Positions 1-8,826 of a stretch of 64,000 nt of DNA are shown piece by piece (position 1 is the first letter of the stretch; each line of letters starts with the position of its first letter). The stretch spans positions 1,922,001 to 1,986,000 of the forward strand of contig NZ_CP061032.1 of NCBI RefSeq assembly GCF_014490555.1. Reading direction: 5' to 3'. Both the position numbers and the translations under genes were made by a program. This stretch comes from Corynebacterium lujinxingii (GTDB lineage Bacteria; Actinomycetota; Actinomycetes; Mycobacteriales; Mycobacteriaceae). The notes under the pieces are model-generated. The model did no database searches. It was not told the origin of the DNA and saw nothing but the letters and a program-made list of their open reading frames with translations.

Positions 1-620
1 ATCTGCTCGGCAATCTCGGACGCCGCCCGCTCGACCGCCTCCTGGTCGTAGTCGACCTCCCACGCACGCTCGAACGTTCTCGGCTGCGGGTCCGCGCACT
101 CGGCGTCCGCCAAGTTGGAAGCGATCTCGATGTAGCACGGTTTGGATTCGCGCAGGGCGGTGGCGATGGCGTCGTCGATAAGCGAAGGTGCCTCCTCGGC
201 GGTGAGGATGCGCACCGTCTTGCAGGTGACGGGGCGGAACATTTCCTCCTGGTAGGAGTAATCCGTCGTGCCGATGGTGTGGTGCAGGAAGCGGCCGGAC
301 GCCTCGTCGTTAGTGTTGTAGCCGGCGGAGATGAAGATCATGGGCAGGCGTTCCGCGTACGCGCCGGCGACGCCGTTGAGCGCGGAGAATGCGCCTACGT
401 TGAAGGTGATCACACAGGCGGAGGCGCCGTTTGCGCGGGCGTAGCCCTCGGCGGCGTAGGCGGCGTTGAGCTCGTTGGTGCAGCTCATCATCTTCAGGTT
501 GTCGTTCTTCAGCAGCTCATCCAGCAGTTGCAGGTTATAGTCACCCGGAACCTGGAAGTAGTGTTCCAGGCCGATTTGCTCAAGTCGGGTGGCCAGGTAG
601 TGGCCGACGGTGGTAGTCAT
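1..620 (-). CDS. TPP-dependent pyruvate/indolepyruvate decarboxylase, partial
   Basis: This is the N-terminal 206 residues of a thiamine-diphosphate 2-keto acid decarboxylase; the rest lies beyond base 1. It should decarboxylate pyruvate or an aryl-pyruvate to the aldehyde in the cytoplasm. The residues seen match the bacterial pyruvate decarboxylase pattern closely: PGDYN with Asp27, NELNAAYAAEGYARA with Glu50 (the cofactor-activating glutamate), and the His113-His114 pair in LHHTIGTTD. All four fall at the same numbers as in Zymomonas Pdc, which supports the ATG at 618-620 as the start. Substrate preference (pyruvate or indolepyruvate) cannot be read from this half. Family assignment is secure; specificity is inferred. 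Confidence 0.88.
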   Translation of the reverse strand, partial: MTTTVGHYLATRLEQIGLEHYFQVPGDYNLQLLDELLKNDNLKMMSCTNELNAAYAAEGYARANGASACVITFNVGAFSALNGVAGAYAERLPMIFISAGYNTNDEASGRFLHHTIGTTDYSYQEEMFRPVTCKTVRILTAEEAPSLIDDAIATALRESKPCYIEIASNLADAECADPQPRTFERAWEVDYDQEAVERAASEIAEQ

Positions 621-721
621 GGTTGCCTTTCTGTAGGACCGTTGGACCACCCACGGTATGCAACCCCCGTATTGATAGCACCATAATCTTGGCGACTCCC
701 CCGCTTCATTGTGACGCCCAC

Positions 722-753
722 AACAAACCCCCGCCGCGTGTGCGACGGGGGTT
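722..753 (-). terminator. Intrinsic terminator after tRNA-Lys
   Basis: An 8-bp stem (726-733 with 746-753, AACCCCCG/CGGGGGTT) lies just downstream of the tRNA on the minus strand. It is followed there by a T-rich tail (TTTGTTG). Confidence 0.7.
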
Positions 754-758
754 GAAGG

Positions 759-831
759 TGGGCCCTGTGGGGATCGAACCCACGACCTGCGGATTAAAAG
801 TCCGTAGCTCTACCAACTGAGCTAAAGGCCC
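759..831 (-). tRNA. tRNA-Lys (anticodon TTT)
   Basis: The minus strand folds as a complete 73-nt cloverleaf. The acceptor stem GGGCCTT pairs with AGGGCCC, the D-arm contains AGCTCAGTTGGTAGAGCT, the anticodon loop is CTTTTAA with anticodon TTT, and the T-arm is GTGGG-TTCGATC-CCCAC. The discriminator base is A and CCA is not encoded. The anticodon reads AAA/AAG, so the tRNA carries lysine. Confidence 0.97.
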
Positions 832-884
832 GCGGGTGCAGAGTTTAGCCTCCTGGCACCCGCCCGCGGTAATCGGGGGAGGTT

Positions 885-2393
885 TTAATCCTCCTTCATC
901 ATCGTGCCGGTCTCTTCCATGCGCAGGTGGAAGTCGAAGGCGTGGCGCAGATCGTGCGGGGTGGCCTGGTACTTGCACTTGGATGCGCGCTCGACGTACT
1001 CCTCCAGCAGCGGGCGGTACGACGGGTGCGCGATGGAGATCATCTTCGCCGGACGGTCACGCGGGGCGAGGCCGCGCAGGTCGGCCACGCCGTACTCGGT
1101 GATGAAGACCATGGCGTCGTGCTCGTTGTGGTCGATGTGCGAGGCGAACGGGACGATGGCGGAGATGGCGCCGTCCTTGGCAACCGACGGGGAGATGAAC
1201 GAGGAGATGTAGGCGTTGCGGGTGAAGTCGCCGGAGCCGCCGAGGGCGTTCATCAGGCGCGAGCCGTTGATGTGGGTGGAGTTGGCGTTGCCGTAGATGT
1301 CCGCCTCGATCATGCCGTTCGATGCAATCAGGCCGGTGCGGCGGATGACCTCCGGGTGGTTAGAGATAGACTGCGGGCGCAGGATGATGGACTCACGGTA
1401 GCGCGATGCCTCGTTGTTCATCTTCTCCGCGTACTCGGGCGACAGGGAGAACGACGTTGCAGACGCCACGGTCATCTTGCCGGCGTCGATGAGGTCCACC
1501 ATGCCGTCCTGGATCACCTCGGTGTAGGCCTGGATGTTCTCAAACTTGGAGTCCATCAGGCCGGCCATCACGGCGTTGGGGACGTTGCCCACGCCGGACT
1601 GCATGACGTAGCCGTCGTAGGTGAGGCGGCCGGCCTTGACCTCGTTTTCCAAGAAGTCGAGGAAGTTGCCGGCGATCTGCTCCGAGATCTCGTCCGGCGC
1701 CTTGAAGGGGGCGTTGCGGTCCGGCGCGTCGGTCTCGACGACCGCGACAACCTTTTCCGGGTCGATGGTGATGTAGGTGTCGCCGATGCGGTCGCCGCAC
1801 TTAGTGATCGGGATCGGGACACGGTTCGGCAGCGGCGGCACGGTCCAGATGTCGTGCATGCCCTCGAGCTCCTCGGACTGCCAGGAGTTGACCTCGATGA
1901 TGATCTTCTTTGCGGCGTTGAGGAACTCCACGGAGTTGCCCACGGAGGACGACGGGACGATGTTGCCGTCCTCGGTGATGCGCACCGCCTCGACGATGGC
2001 CAGGTCGACCTCGCCGAAGAAGCCCTGCTCCACCATCATGCCGGAGTGCGACAGGTGGATGTCCTGGAACTTCATCTCGCCGGCGTTGATCTTGTTTCGC
2101 ATGGTCGGGTCGGACTGATACGGCATGCGGTAGCGCAGTGCACCCGCCTCGGCGAGCACGCCGTCGCACTCCGGCGCGGTGGAAGCGCCGGTGTACATGT
2201 CGATGGAGAAGTCCTGCCCCTTCTCATGGGCGGCCTTCGCCTTCTCCGCAATCGCGCCCGGCATGGCCTTCGGGTAACCCGCGCCCGTAAATCCGGAGGT
2301 GCCCACCTTGTCGCCATGGTTGACAAACTGTGCGGCCTCTTCGGCGGTCATGACCTTGTCCCGCAGCTTCGCGCTGGCAATGCGTTCGCTCAT
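885..2393 (-). CDS. cat: Acetyl-CoA hydrolase / succinyl-CoA:acetate CoA-transferase family
   Basis: A 502-residue class I CoA-transferase of the Cat1/AarC family. It moves CoA between succinyl-CoA or another acyl-CoA and acetate, a cytoplasmic route for making or using acetate. The family's catalytic glutamate is visible as E292 in AYTEVIQDG, close to Glu294 of AarC. The glycine-rich SGFTGAG (residues 33-39) and SGVGN (266-270) loops also fit the family. The start ATG follows a GAGGGATCACA leader. The gene lies beside dusB and the phoU/pst block, as cat does in C. glutamicum, which is the basis for the symbol. Confidence 0.9.
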   Translation of the reverse strand: MSERIASAKLRDKVMTAEEAAQFVNHGDKVGTSGFTGAGYPKAMPGAIAEKAKAAHEKGQDFSIDMYTGASTAPECDGVLAEAGALRYRMPYQSDPTMRNKINAGEMKFQDIHLSHSGMMVEQGFFGEVDLAIVEAVRITEDGNIVPSSSVGNSVEFLNAAKKIIIEVNSWQSEELEGMHDIWTVPPLPNRVPIPITKCGDRIGDTYITIDPEKVVAVVETDAPDRNAPFKAPDEISEQIAGNFLDFLENEVKAGRLTYDGYVMQSGVGNVPNAVMAGLMDSKFENIQAYTEVIQDGMVDLIDAGKMTVASATSFSLSPEYAEKMNNEASRYRESIILRPQSISNHPEVIRRTGLIASNGMIEADIYGNANSTHINGSRLMNALGGSGDFTRNAYISSFISPSVAKDGAISAIVPFASHIDHNEHDAMVFITEYGVADLRGLAPRDRPAKMISIAHPSYRPLLEEYVERASKCKYQATPHDLRHAFDFHLRMEETGTMMKED

Positions 2394-2478
2394 TGTGATC
2401 CCTCAATCCTGGTAGATCCGATCAGGTAACAACACCACCATATTGTGACGTATCGCTCATTGCCACGGTTGTGTGGTG

Positions 2479-2510
2479 GGTCGTCGTGAAGCATGTGCTT
2501 ATCGACGACC
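2479..2510. repeat. Imperfect inverted repeat built from the GTCGATAAGC word
   Basis: In the cat-dusB divergent intergenic region, GGTCGTCGTGAAGC (2479-2492) and GCTTATCGACGACC (2497-2510) form a 14-bp hairpin with two mismatches and a 4-nt loop. The right arm is an exact inverted copy of the word that recurs across this window. No T-tract follows, so an ordinary terminator is unlikely. Confidence 0.6.
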
Positions 2511-2582
2511 AAATCACCCCCGAACGGGCGTAGCGCCCACGATTGGACGTGCAGGGCAGCGTGCGTGAACAATGGGGCCACT

Positions 2583-3743
2583 ATGACTACCGCAGCCCCC
2601 GCCTTAACGATCGGCGGCATCGACCTGGACTCCCCCGTCATCCTCGCGCCGATGGCCGGGGTGACCAACATGCCGTTTCGCGTGCTGTGCCGCGAGATCG
2701 AAGAGGAGCTCACCGGCACCTCGTCGGGGCTGTACGTCTGCGAGATGATCACCGCCCGCGCGATGGTGGCCCGCAATCAGAAGACGCTGCACATGACGAC
2801 CTTCGCCGACGTGGAAACCCCGCGCTCAATGCAGCTCTACACCGTCGATCCGAAGTTCACCTACGAGGCCGTGCGCATGATCGTGGAGGAAGACATCGCC
2901 GATCACGTGGACATGAACTTCGGCTGCCCGGTACCCAAGGTCACCCGCAAGGGCGGCGGCTGCGCCATCCCCTATAAGCGCCGCCTGTACGGCAACATCG
3001 TCGACGCCGCCGTGCGCGCCGCCGAAGGCTCCAGCATCCCGATCACGGTGAAGTTCCGCATCGGCATCGACGACGAGCACCACACCCACTTGGATGCCGG
3101 CCGCATCGCCGCAGACGCGGGTGCCGCCGCCGTCGCCCTGCACGCCCGCACCGGCGCCGAGCGCTACTCGGGTGCGGCGCACTGGGACGAGATCGGCCGG
3201 CTCGTCGAGCACATGGACGGCACAGGCGTGCCCATCATCGGCAACGGCGACATCTTCGCCGCCGACGACGCCGCCAAGATGATGGAGCAGACCGGCTGCC
3301 ACGGCGTGGAAGTCGGCCGCGGCTGCCTCGGCCGGCCCTGGCTGTTCGCCCAACTTGGCGCACAACTGCGCGGTGAGGACATCCCGCCGGAGCCGACACT
3401 GGGCCAAGTCGCCGGCATTATTTACCGCCACGCCGAACTGCTCGCCGAGCACGACGGTGAGGACCACGCCTGCCGGGACATTCGCAAGCACACCGGCTGG
3501 TATCTGCGCGGCTTCCCCGTCGGTGGCGAGTTCCGCAAATCCCTCGCCCAGGTCACCTCGCTGGCGGAGCTGCGCGAGCGCCTCGCACCCATCACCGAGT
3601 CCGACGATATGGCGCAGCACGCCGACAACGCCCGCGGCCGCCAAGGCTCCGCCGGCAAGATCGCCCTGCCGGAGGGCTGGCTGGACGATCCCGAGGATGA
3701 GACCGTGCCGCAGGGCGCGGAGATTGAAAATAACGGTGGGTAA
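2583..3743 (+). CDS. dusB: tRNA-dihydrouridine synthase (DusB-type)
   Basis: A 386-residue FMN-dependent TIM-barrel enzyme that reduces uridines in the tRNA D-loop to dihydrouridine. The FMN-site motif LAPMAGVTNMPFR is near the N terminus, and the catalytic cysteine lies in NFGCPVPKVTRKGGG. The conserved GNGDI motif and the C-terminal helical domain (HTGWYLRGFPVG) are present. The frame is open upstream to 2493, but homology begins at the ATG at 2583 (MTTAAPAL), so that start is chosen although its ribosome site is weak. It runs towards phoU with a 28-bp gap. Confidence 0.9.
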   Translation: MTTAAPALTIGGIDLDSPVILAPMAGVTNMPFRVLCREIEEELTGTSSGLYVCEMITARAMVARNQKTLHMTTFADVETPRSMQLYTVDPKFTYEAVRMIVEEDIADHVDMNFGCPVPKVTRKGGGCAIPYKRRLYGNIVDAAVRAAEGSSIPITVKFRIGIDDEHHTHLDAGRIAADAGAAAVALHARTGAERYSGAAHWDEIGRLVEHMDGTGVPIIGNGDIFAADDAAKMMEQTGCHGVEVGRGCLGRPWLFAQLGAQLRGEDIPPEPTLGQVAGIIYRHAELLAEHDGEDHACRDIRKHTGWYLRGFPVGGEFRKSLAQVTSLAELRERLAPITESDDMAQHADNARGRQGSAGKIALPEGWLDDPEDETVPQGAEIENNGG

Positions 3744-3771
3744 ACACCAATCATCGCGTAGCATGAAACCC

Positions 3772-4497
3772 ATGCTTCGTGCTGCGTACAGGGAAAATCT
3801 AGAGGCGTTCAACCGGGACCTCATCGCCATGTGCGACACGGTGTGCACCATCATGGACCACGCCTCCTCCGCGCTGCTCGAGCAATCGCTTGACGACGCC
3901 GAAACTGCCCTGTCCGAAATCGACAGCCTGCAAGAGATCAGCGAGCGTTGCGAGGAACGCAGCATGAGCCTGCTCGCCCTGCAAAGCCCGGTCGCCGGCG
4001 ACCTGCGCCAAGTTCTGTCCGCCCTCTACGTGGTGGAAAACTTCGAGCGCATGGGCTCCCTGGCCCGCAACATCGCCCTGCTGGCCCGCCTGCGCCACCC
4101 CGCGCCGGTCTACCCCGCCCCGCTCCAGGGCTACATCGAAGAGTTAACCCGCCTGGTGCGTGAGATGGGTGCGACCACCCGGGCGTTGCTGGATAACCCC
4201 GACCCGGACGTGGCAGTGGAGCTGCACAACATCGACGAAGGCGTCGATGACATGCGCGCCTTCCTGCAGACCCTGGTCTCCGACCGCAAGTGGGAGTACT
4301 CCACCCGCGAGGCGGTGGATCTCGCCATGGTTGCCCGTTACTACGAGCGCTACGCCGACCGCTGCGTGAACGTCGCTGGGCGCATGGTCTTCCTGGTCAC
4401 CGGCCTCAAGCCCGAGGAATACCTGCGCCAGCGCGACGAGCCAGATTACGACCCGGACGAGAAGTTCGCCACCATCGAGCGGAAGTTCCGCCGCTAA
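3772..4497 (+). CDS. phoU: Phosphate-specific transport accessory protein PhoU
   Basis: A 241-residue all-helical protein with the two tandem PhoU repeats. The family motif appears in LVSDRKWEYSTR and YYERYADRCVNVAGR. PhoU binds the PstB/PhoR-type machinery at the membrane and damps phosphate uptake and signalling. Homologues begin close to LRAAYRENL, so the ATG at 3772 is preferred; an in-frame ATG at 3763 would add three residues. The gene converges on pstB from the opposite strand instead of ending the pst operon, so it is transcribed separately here. Confidence 0.9.
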   Translation: MLRAAYRENLEAFNRDLIAMCDTVCTIMDHASSALLEQSLDDAETALSEIDSLQEISERCEERSMSLLALQSPVAGDLRQVLSALYVVENFERMGSLARNIALLARLRHPAPVYPAPLQGYIEELTRLVREMGATTRALLDNPDPDVAVELHNIDEGVDDMRAFLQTLVSDRKWEYSTREAVDLAMVARYYERYADRCVNVAGRMVFLVTGLKPEEYLRQRDEPDYDPDEKFATIERKFRR

Positions 4498-4498
4498 C

Positions 4499-4543
4499 AC
4501 GACGACGCCCTCCCGGCACGCATGGTCGGGAGGGCGTCGTCGT
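4499..4543. terminator. Bidirectional hairpin between phoU and pstB
   Basis: A perfect 17-bp inverted repeat (4499-4515 with 4527-4543) with an 11-nt loop lies between two convergent genes. The stem is very GC-rich and neither side has a long T-tract, but position and strength fit a shared terminator. Confidence 0.7.
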
Positions 4544-4555
4544 CAAGCAAAGGCT

Positions 4556-5332
4556 TTAGCCGAAGCGGCCCGAGATGTAGTCCTCGGTCTCCTTCTGCTC
4601 CGGGTTCTCGAAGATGGTGGTGGTGTCGTTGAACTCCACCAGGTGGCCCGGCTTACCGGTGGCCTCGAGGGAGAAGAACGCGGTCTTGTCGGACACACGC
4701 GCAGCCTGCTGCATGTTGTGGGTCACGATGACGATGGTGAAGTCGTTCTTCAGTTCGTGGATGAGGTCCTCCACGGCCAGGGTGGAAATCGGGTCGAGCG
4801 CGGAGCACGGTTCGTCCATGAGCAGCACCTCCGGGCGCACCGCGATCGCACGCGCGATGCACAGACGCTGCTGCTGACCGCCGGAGAGGCCGCCGCCCGG
4901 CTTGTCTAGGCGGTCCTTGACCTCGTCCCACAGGTTCGCGCCGCGCAGGGACTGCTCAGCGACCTCCTTGAGCTTCTTCTTGTCCTTCTCACCGGACAGG
5001 CGCAGGCCCGCGACGACGTTGTCCTCGATGGACATGGTCGGGAACGGGTTCGCCTTCTGGAACACCATGCCGATGGTGTTACGCACGGCAACCGGGTCGA
5101 CGTTCTTGCCGTAGATGTCGTGGCCGTCGAGGAGGATCTCGCCCTTCACGGACGCGTTGGGGATGACCTCGTGCATGCGGTTAATGGTGCGCAGCACGGT
5201 GGACTTGCCGCAGCCGGACGGGCCGATGAAGGCGGTCACGGCCTGCGACGGGATCTGCATGTTGACGTTCTGCACGGCGTGGAAGTCGCCGTAGTAGATG
5301 TTGACGTCGTTGAGTTCGAGCTTGGTAGCCAT
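4556..5332 (-). CDS. pstB: Phosphate ABC transporter ATP-binding protein
   Basis: The 258-residue ATPase of the high-affinity phosphate importer PstSCAB. The Walker A motif GPSGCGKST, Q-loop region VFQKANPFP, signature LSGGQQQR, Walker B LLMDEPCSALDP and H-loop THNMQQA are all visible. The ATG at 5332 is chosen because AGGAG sits 8 nt upstream and homology starts at MATKLEL. It is the last gene of the minus-strand pstS-pstC-pstA-pstB unit and follows pstA after 37 bp. Confidence 0.96.
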   Translation of the reverse strand: MATKLELNDVNIYYGDFHAVQNVNMQIPSQAVTAFIGPSGCGKSTVLRTINRMHEVIPNASVKGEILLDGHDIYGKNVDPVAVRNTIGMVFQKANPFPTMSIEDNVVAGLRLSGEKDKKKLKEVAEQSLRGANLWDEVKDRLDKPGGGLSGGQQQRLCIARAIAVRPEVLLMDEPCSALDPISTLAVEDLIHELKNDFTIVIVTHNMQQAARVSDKTAFFSLEATGKPGHLVEFNDTTTIFENPEQKETEDYISGRFG

Positions 5333-5369
5333 CTGGGTTTCTCCTGAATGGGTGGGAACGCGGGTGGGG

Positions 5370-6323
5370 TTACTTCTTGACCGAGTAGCGCTTCGCCACA
5401 AATCGTGCGAGCAGGTTCAACGTGACGACGAGGACCACGAGCGTCAACGCCGCGCCCCAGAGTCGGTCGTTTGCCGGGCCGGTAGCACCGGACTTCCACA
5501 TGTCGAGCATGAACAGCGGCAGCGAGGACTGCGGCTTGTCAAACATGTCGATCCAGTTGGTCGCCGGGGTCGAGCCGACGAGGATGAGCACCGGAGCGGA
5601 CTCGCCCATCACGCGGGCGACGGCGAGCATGATGCCGGTGACGATGCCGGACAGCGCGGTCGGCAACACGATGCGCACGATGGTCTTCCACTTCGGCACA
5701 CCGAGGGCGTAGGAGGCCTCGCGCAGGTCCATCGGCACGACGCGCAGCATCTCTTCGGTGTTGCGCACCACGACCGGGATCATGAGCAGGATCAGTGACA
5801 GCGCCACGGCGAAGCCGGAGCGCTGCTGGCCCAGGATGGTGATCCACAGGGCGTAGATGAACAGCGCGGCAACGATCGACGGCACGCCGGAAAGGATGTC
5901 CACCATGAACGTGGTGAGCTTGCCCAGCTTGTTGCCGTTGGAGTACTCCACCAGGTAGATCGCGGTGAAGATGCCGATCGGGATAGAAAACAGCGACGCG
6001 ATGAGCGTCTGCATCAGGGTGCCGGCGATGGCGTGCAGGGCGCCGCCGCCCGCCTTGGAGGAGCGGACGCCGACCATGTCCTCGGTCCACCACGCCGGGT
6101 CCATGATGACGGACCAGCCGCGGGAGATCACCGTGAACAGCAGCCACAGCAGCGGGATGAGTGCGAGGATCATGCACAGCCACATCAGGCCGCCCATGAT
6201 CGAGTTGGTGGTTTTGCGGCCGGAGGCGATGTCGGTAAACGGGTTCTCGGCGTCGCGGCGCGGAGCCTGCGCCGGCTTGGTCGCAACCTGGGAGGAACCG
6301 TTATTCGGTACTGCAGTAGACAT
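5370..6323 (-). CDS. pstA: Phosphate ABC transporter permease PstA
   Basis: A 317-residue inner-membrane permease with a hydrophilic N-terminal tail of about 40 residues followed by six predicted membrane segments. The binding-protein-dependent permease (EAA) loop that contacts PstB is seen as REASYALGVPKWKTI. With PstC it forms the phosphate channel. The start is preceded by a strong AAGGAGCGGAG ribosome site. The gap to pstC is 15 bp, so the two are co-transcribed. Confidence 0.94.
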   Translation of the reverse strand: MSTAVPNNGSSQVATKPAQAPRRDAENPFTDIASGRKTTNSIMGGLMWLCMILALIPLLWLLFTVISRGWSVIMDPAWWTEDMVGVRSSKAGGGALHAIAGTLMQTLIASLFSIPIGIFTAIYLVEYSNGNKLGKLTTFMVDILSGVPSIVAALFIYALWITILGQQRSGFAVALSLILLMIPVVVRNTEEMLRVVPMDLREASYALGVPKWKTIVRIVLPTALSGIVTGIMLAVARVMGESAPVLILVGSTPATNWIDMFDKPQSSLPLFMLDMWKSGATGPANDRLWGAALTLVVLVVTLNLLARFVAKRYSVKK

Positions 6324-6338
6324 TGTCTGCTCCGCTCC

Positions 6339-7412
6339 TTACTTGTTGACGATCGCGCGGGCGATCGAGTTGACGATGAAGGTCAGCAGGAACAGCACCA
6401 GGCCAGCGGCAATGTAGGCGCCTGCGGAGACCGGGTTGTTGAACTCTGCAGCGGCGTTGGCGATCGCGGTGGCGAAGGTGGTGCCGCCGTCGAACAGCGA
6501 GCCGCGGTAGTCGTTCGCCGGGGCCACAGCCATGTAGAGCGCCATGGTCTCACCGAGCGCGCGGCCGAGGCCGAGCATGGAGCCGGCGATGAAGCCGGAC
6601 ATGCCGAACGGGATGACGGTCATGCGGATGACTTCCCAGCGGGTCGCACCGAGTGCCAGTGCGGACTCGATCTGGCCCGGAGGGGTCTGCACGAAGATCT
6701 CACGGGCGGTCGCGGCGATGATCGGCAGGATCATGATCGCGAGCACGATGCCACCGGTCATCATGTTGCGGGCCGTGGAGAACGGCGGAGAGTTCTGATA
6801 CGTAGCGAACAGGAAGAAGTCGCCGCCCCAGCCGTTGACCCACTGGTAGAACTTGCCCAGCAGCGGGCCGAGCACCTGCGCGCCCCACAGGCCGTACACG
6901 ATCGACGGCACGGCAGCGAGCATGTCCACCAGGGTGCCCAGCGGGCGCACGAGCTTCGGCGGGCAGTAGTTGGACAGGAACAGCGCTACACCGAGGGCGA
7001 TCGGCATTGCGATGATCAGAGCGATGATCGAGATGGTGATCGTGGAGAAGAACAGGTTCGGGATACCGAACTGCATCGCTTCCAGGTCGGCGGTCTGCCA
7101 GCGGCCGCCGTAGGTGAAGAAGCCGAGGATGCCGCCGTCGTTACGCATCAGCGGAGGCGTCGCCTGGATGAGTAGGAAGATACCGATCGCCGCGACGAGC
7201 ACGGTGATCAGCGTGGCGGATGCGGTGGAGAGAAACTCGAAGACGCGGTCACCGGGGCGCTTCACGCCGGCACCGCCGGTTTTTGCAGCCGCCGGGTTGT
7301 CGCCCTCTGCGACGGGGCGGCCGGTGGAGGACTGGACGACCGGGTCGGTTTTCGTCGCGGCGGTGGAGCCGCGTTCGTCGCGTTCGTTAGCCGGCAGTTC
7401 GTTGTCAGCCAT
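6339..7412 (-). CDS. pstC: Phosphate ABC transporter permease PstC
   Basis: The 357-residue partner permease of PstA. It has an N-terminal cytoplasmic tail of about 70 residues rich in Thr/Gly and then six membrane segments. The EAA loop is ESALALGATRWEVI. An AAAGGA ribosome site lies about 10 nt before the ATG. The long N-terminal extension before the first membrane segment is typical of actinobacterial PstC. It follows pstS after 158 bp that hold a stable hairpin (see 7489-7523). Confidence 0.94.
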   Translation of the reverse strand: MADNELPANERDERGSTAATKTDPVVQSSTGRPVAEGDNPAAAKTGGAGVKRPGDRVFEFLSTASATLITVLVAAIGIFLLIQATPPLMRNDGGILGFFTYGGRWQTADLEAMQFGIPNLFFSTITISIIALIIAMPIALGVALFLSNYCPPKLVRPLGTLVDMLAAVPSIVYGLWGAQVLGPLLGKFYQWVNGWGGDFFLFATYQNSPPFSTARNMMTGGIVLAIMILPIIAATAREIFVQTPPGQIESALALGATRWEVIRMTVIPFGMSGFIAGSMLGLGRALGETMALYMAVAPANDYRGSLFDGGTTFATAIANAAAEFNNPVSAGAYIAAGLVLFLLTFIVNSIARAIVNK

Positions 7413-7488
7413 AAGCTCGAATCCTTTTGAGAAATAAACGTGTGTGTGCGGCGGCGAACCAGCCGGGACGACCCGTTCTCCGCATAGA

Positions 7489-7523
7489 GAGACCCCCCGC
7501 GATCGGAATCAGAGGGGGGTCTC
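7489..7523 (-). terminator. Intercistronic hairpin between pstS and pstC
   Basis: A perfect 10-bp stem, GAGACCCCCC (7489-7498) with GGGGGGTCTC (7514-7523), and a 15-nt loop, followed on the minus strand by TCTCTAT. It lies inside the pst operon just after pstS. It probably gives partial termination or protects the 3' end, so that more binding protein than permease is made. Confidence 0.65.
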
Positions 7524-7570
7524 ACTGCCTCATACGGCGCTAGACCGCAGAGACCGGTTACCAGCAGGTG

Positions 7571-8716
7571 TTACTGGATGGCGTTGATGGCCTCGCGCAG
7601 ACGCTCAGCGTGTGCACCCTTAACCGGGATGAAGCCCTCGTCAGCCAGCTCGTCGTTCTGGTTGTCCAGAGCAACGTTGAGGAAGTCCTTGACCATCTTG
7701 GAGGTTTCCTCGTCGTAGCCAGCGGAGCAGACGATCTCGTAGGTGGTCAGCACGAGCGGGTAAGCGCCCTCAGCGTCGGTCTTGAAAAGCTTGTCGGAGT
7801 CGACGACCATGTTGTGACCCTCGGTCTTGAACTCGAGGTTGTCCAGGGTCTTCTCGACGGACTCGTCGGTGAGCTCGACCGGGCCGGAGCCGAAGTCGAT
7901 GTTGGCCTTCTTGTCAGCGAAGCCGGCCTCGACGTAGGTGATAGCACCCTCGGTCGCGGAGACCTCCTGAGCGACACCGGAGGAGCCGTTGGCGCCGGTG
8001 CCCACAGCGTTCGGGAATGCCTTACCGGTGGACTCCCACTTGCCGTCGGAAGCGGCAGCCAGGAACTTCTGGAAGTTGTCGGAGGTGCCGGACTCGTCGG
8101 AGCGGTAGAAGACGTTGATCGGAGCATCCGGGAGCTCGACGCCCTCGTTGTTCTCGGCGATCTTCGGGTCGTTCCAGTCGGTGATGACACCCTGGAAGAT
8201 CTCGACGATGTTGTCGACGGTCAGGTTCAGCTCATCGACACCCTCGAGGTTGTACGCGATGGCGACCGGGCCGATGACGAACGGCAGGTGCCATGCCTCG
8301 TTGCCGCCGCAGCGGTCAGCAGCAGCCTGGACCTGGTCGTCCTTCAGCGGGGAGTCGGAGCCAGCGAATGCGACCTGGTCCGCGATGAACTGCTTCTGGC
8401 CGGCGCCGGAGCCGGACGGGGTGTATGCGAGCTGCGCGCCCGGAACCTCGGACGCGTAGACGGACGAGAAGTAGTCCATTGCGTTCTGCTGGGAGGATGC
8501 GCCCTCAGCAACAAGGGTGCCGGTCTGGCCGGAGAGCTCGTAGTCGCCCTTTTCGCCGGCAGCGTCGGCGTCGGAGTCGGAGTCAGCCGCGGTCTCGGTC
8601 GCGGTCTCGACCTCGGTAGCCTCGTTGTCGTCGGAGTCGCCACAAGCGACGAGGGAAGCGGAGGATGCTGCAACGACGCCGATGATTGCGGCGGTGCGCT
8701 TGAAGTTACGGATCAC
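7571..8716 (-). CDS. pstS: Phosphate ABC transporter substrate-binding lipoprotein
   Basis: A 381-residue phosphate-binding protein of the PstS family. Residues 1-24 are a lipoprotein signal ending in the lipobox LVAC with lipidated Cys25, followed by a Glu/Thr/Asp-rich linker. The ligand-binding core is visible in EGASSQQNAMDYF, TPSGSGAGQKQF and YRSDESGTSDNFQ. It captures phosphate outside the membrane and hands it to PstC/PstA. GGAAAGG lies about 9 nt upstream of the ATG. The first gene of the operon; possible Pho boxes lie about 110-130 bp upstream. Confidence 0.95.
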   Translation of the reverse strand: MIRNFKRTAAIIGVVAASSASLVACGDSDDNEATEVETATETAADSDSDADAAGEKGDYELSGQTGTLVAEGASSQQNAMDYFSSVYASEVPGAQLAYTPSGSGAGQKQFIADQVAFAGSDSPLKDDQVQAAADRCGGNEAWHLPFVIGPVAIAYNLEGVDELNLTVDNIVEIFQGVITDWNDPKIAENNEGVELPDAPINVFYRSDESGTSDNFQKFLAAASDGKWESTGKAFPNAVGTGANGSSGVAQEVSATEGAITYVEAGFADKKANIDFGSGPVELTDESVEKTLDNLEFKTEGHNMVVDSDKLFKTDAEGAYPLVLTTYEIVCSAGYDEETSKMVKDFLNVALDNQNDELADEGFIPVKGAHAERLREAINAIQ

Positions 8717-8826
8717 GGGATACCTTTCCGGTGCTTAACAGTTCGATGTCGAGCATCGGCATGGTGGGCCGATTACTCACGACTGCTAAACCTACGGAAA
8801 CCTGGTTAATACCCGGTAGCCAGTTA

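Noticed and set aside
927..2429. Antisense open frame of about 500 codons over cat
   Set aside because: High-GC genes leave long open frames on the other strand. The composition is Val/Asp/His/Arg-rich with no recognisable motif, whereas the minus-strand product is a clear CoA-transferase.
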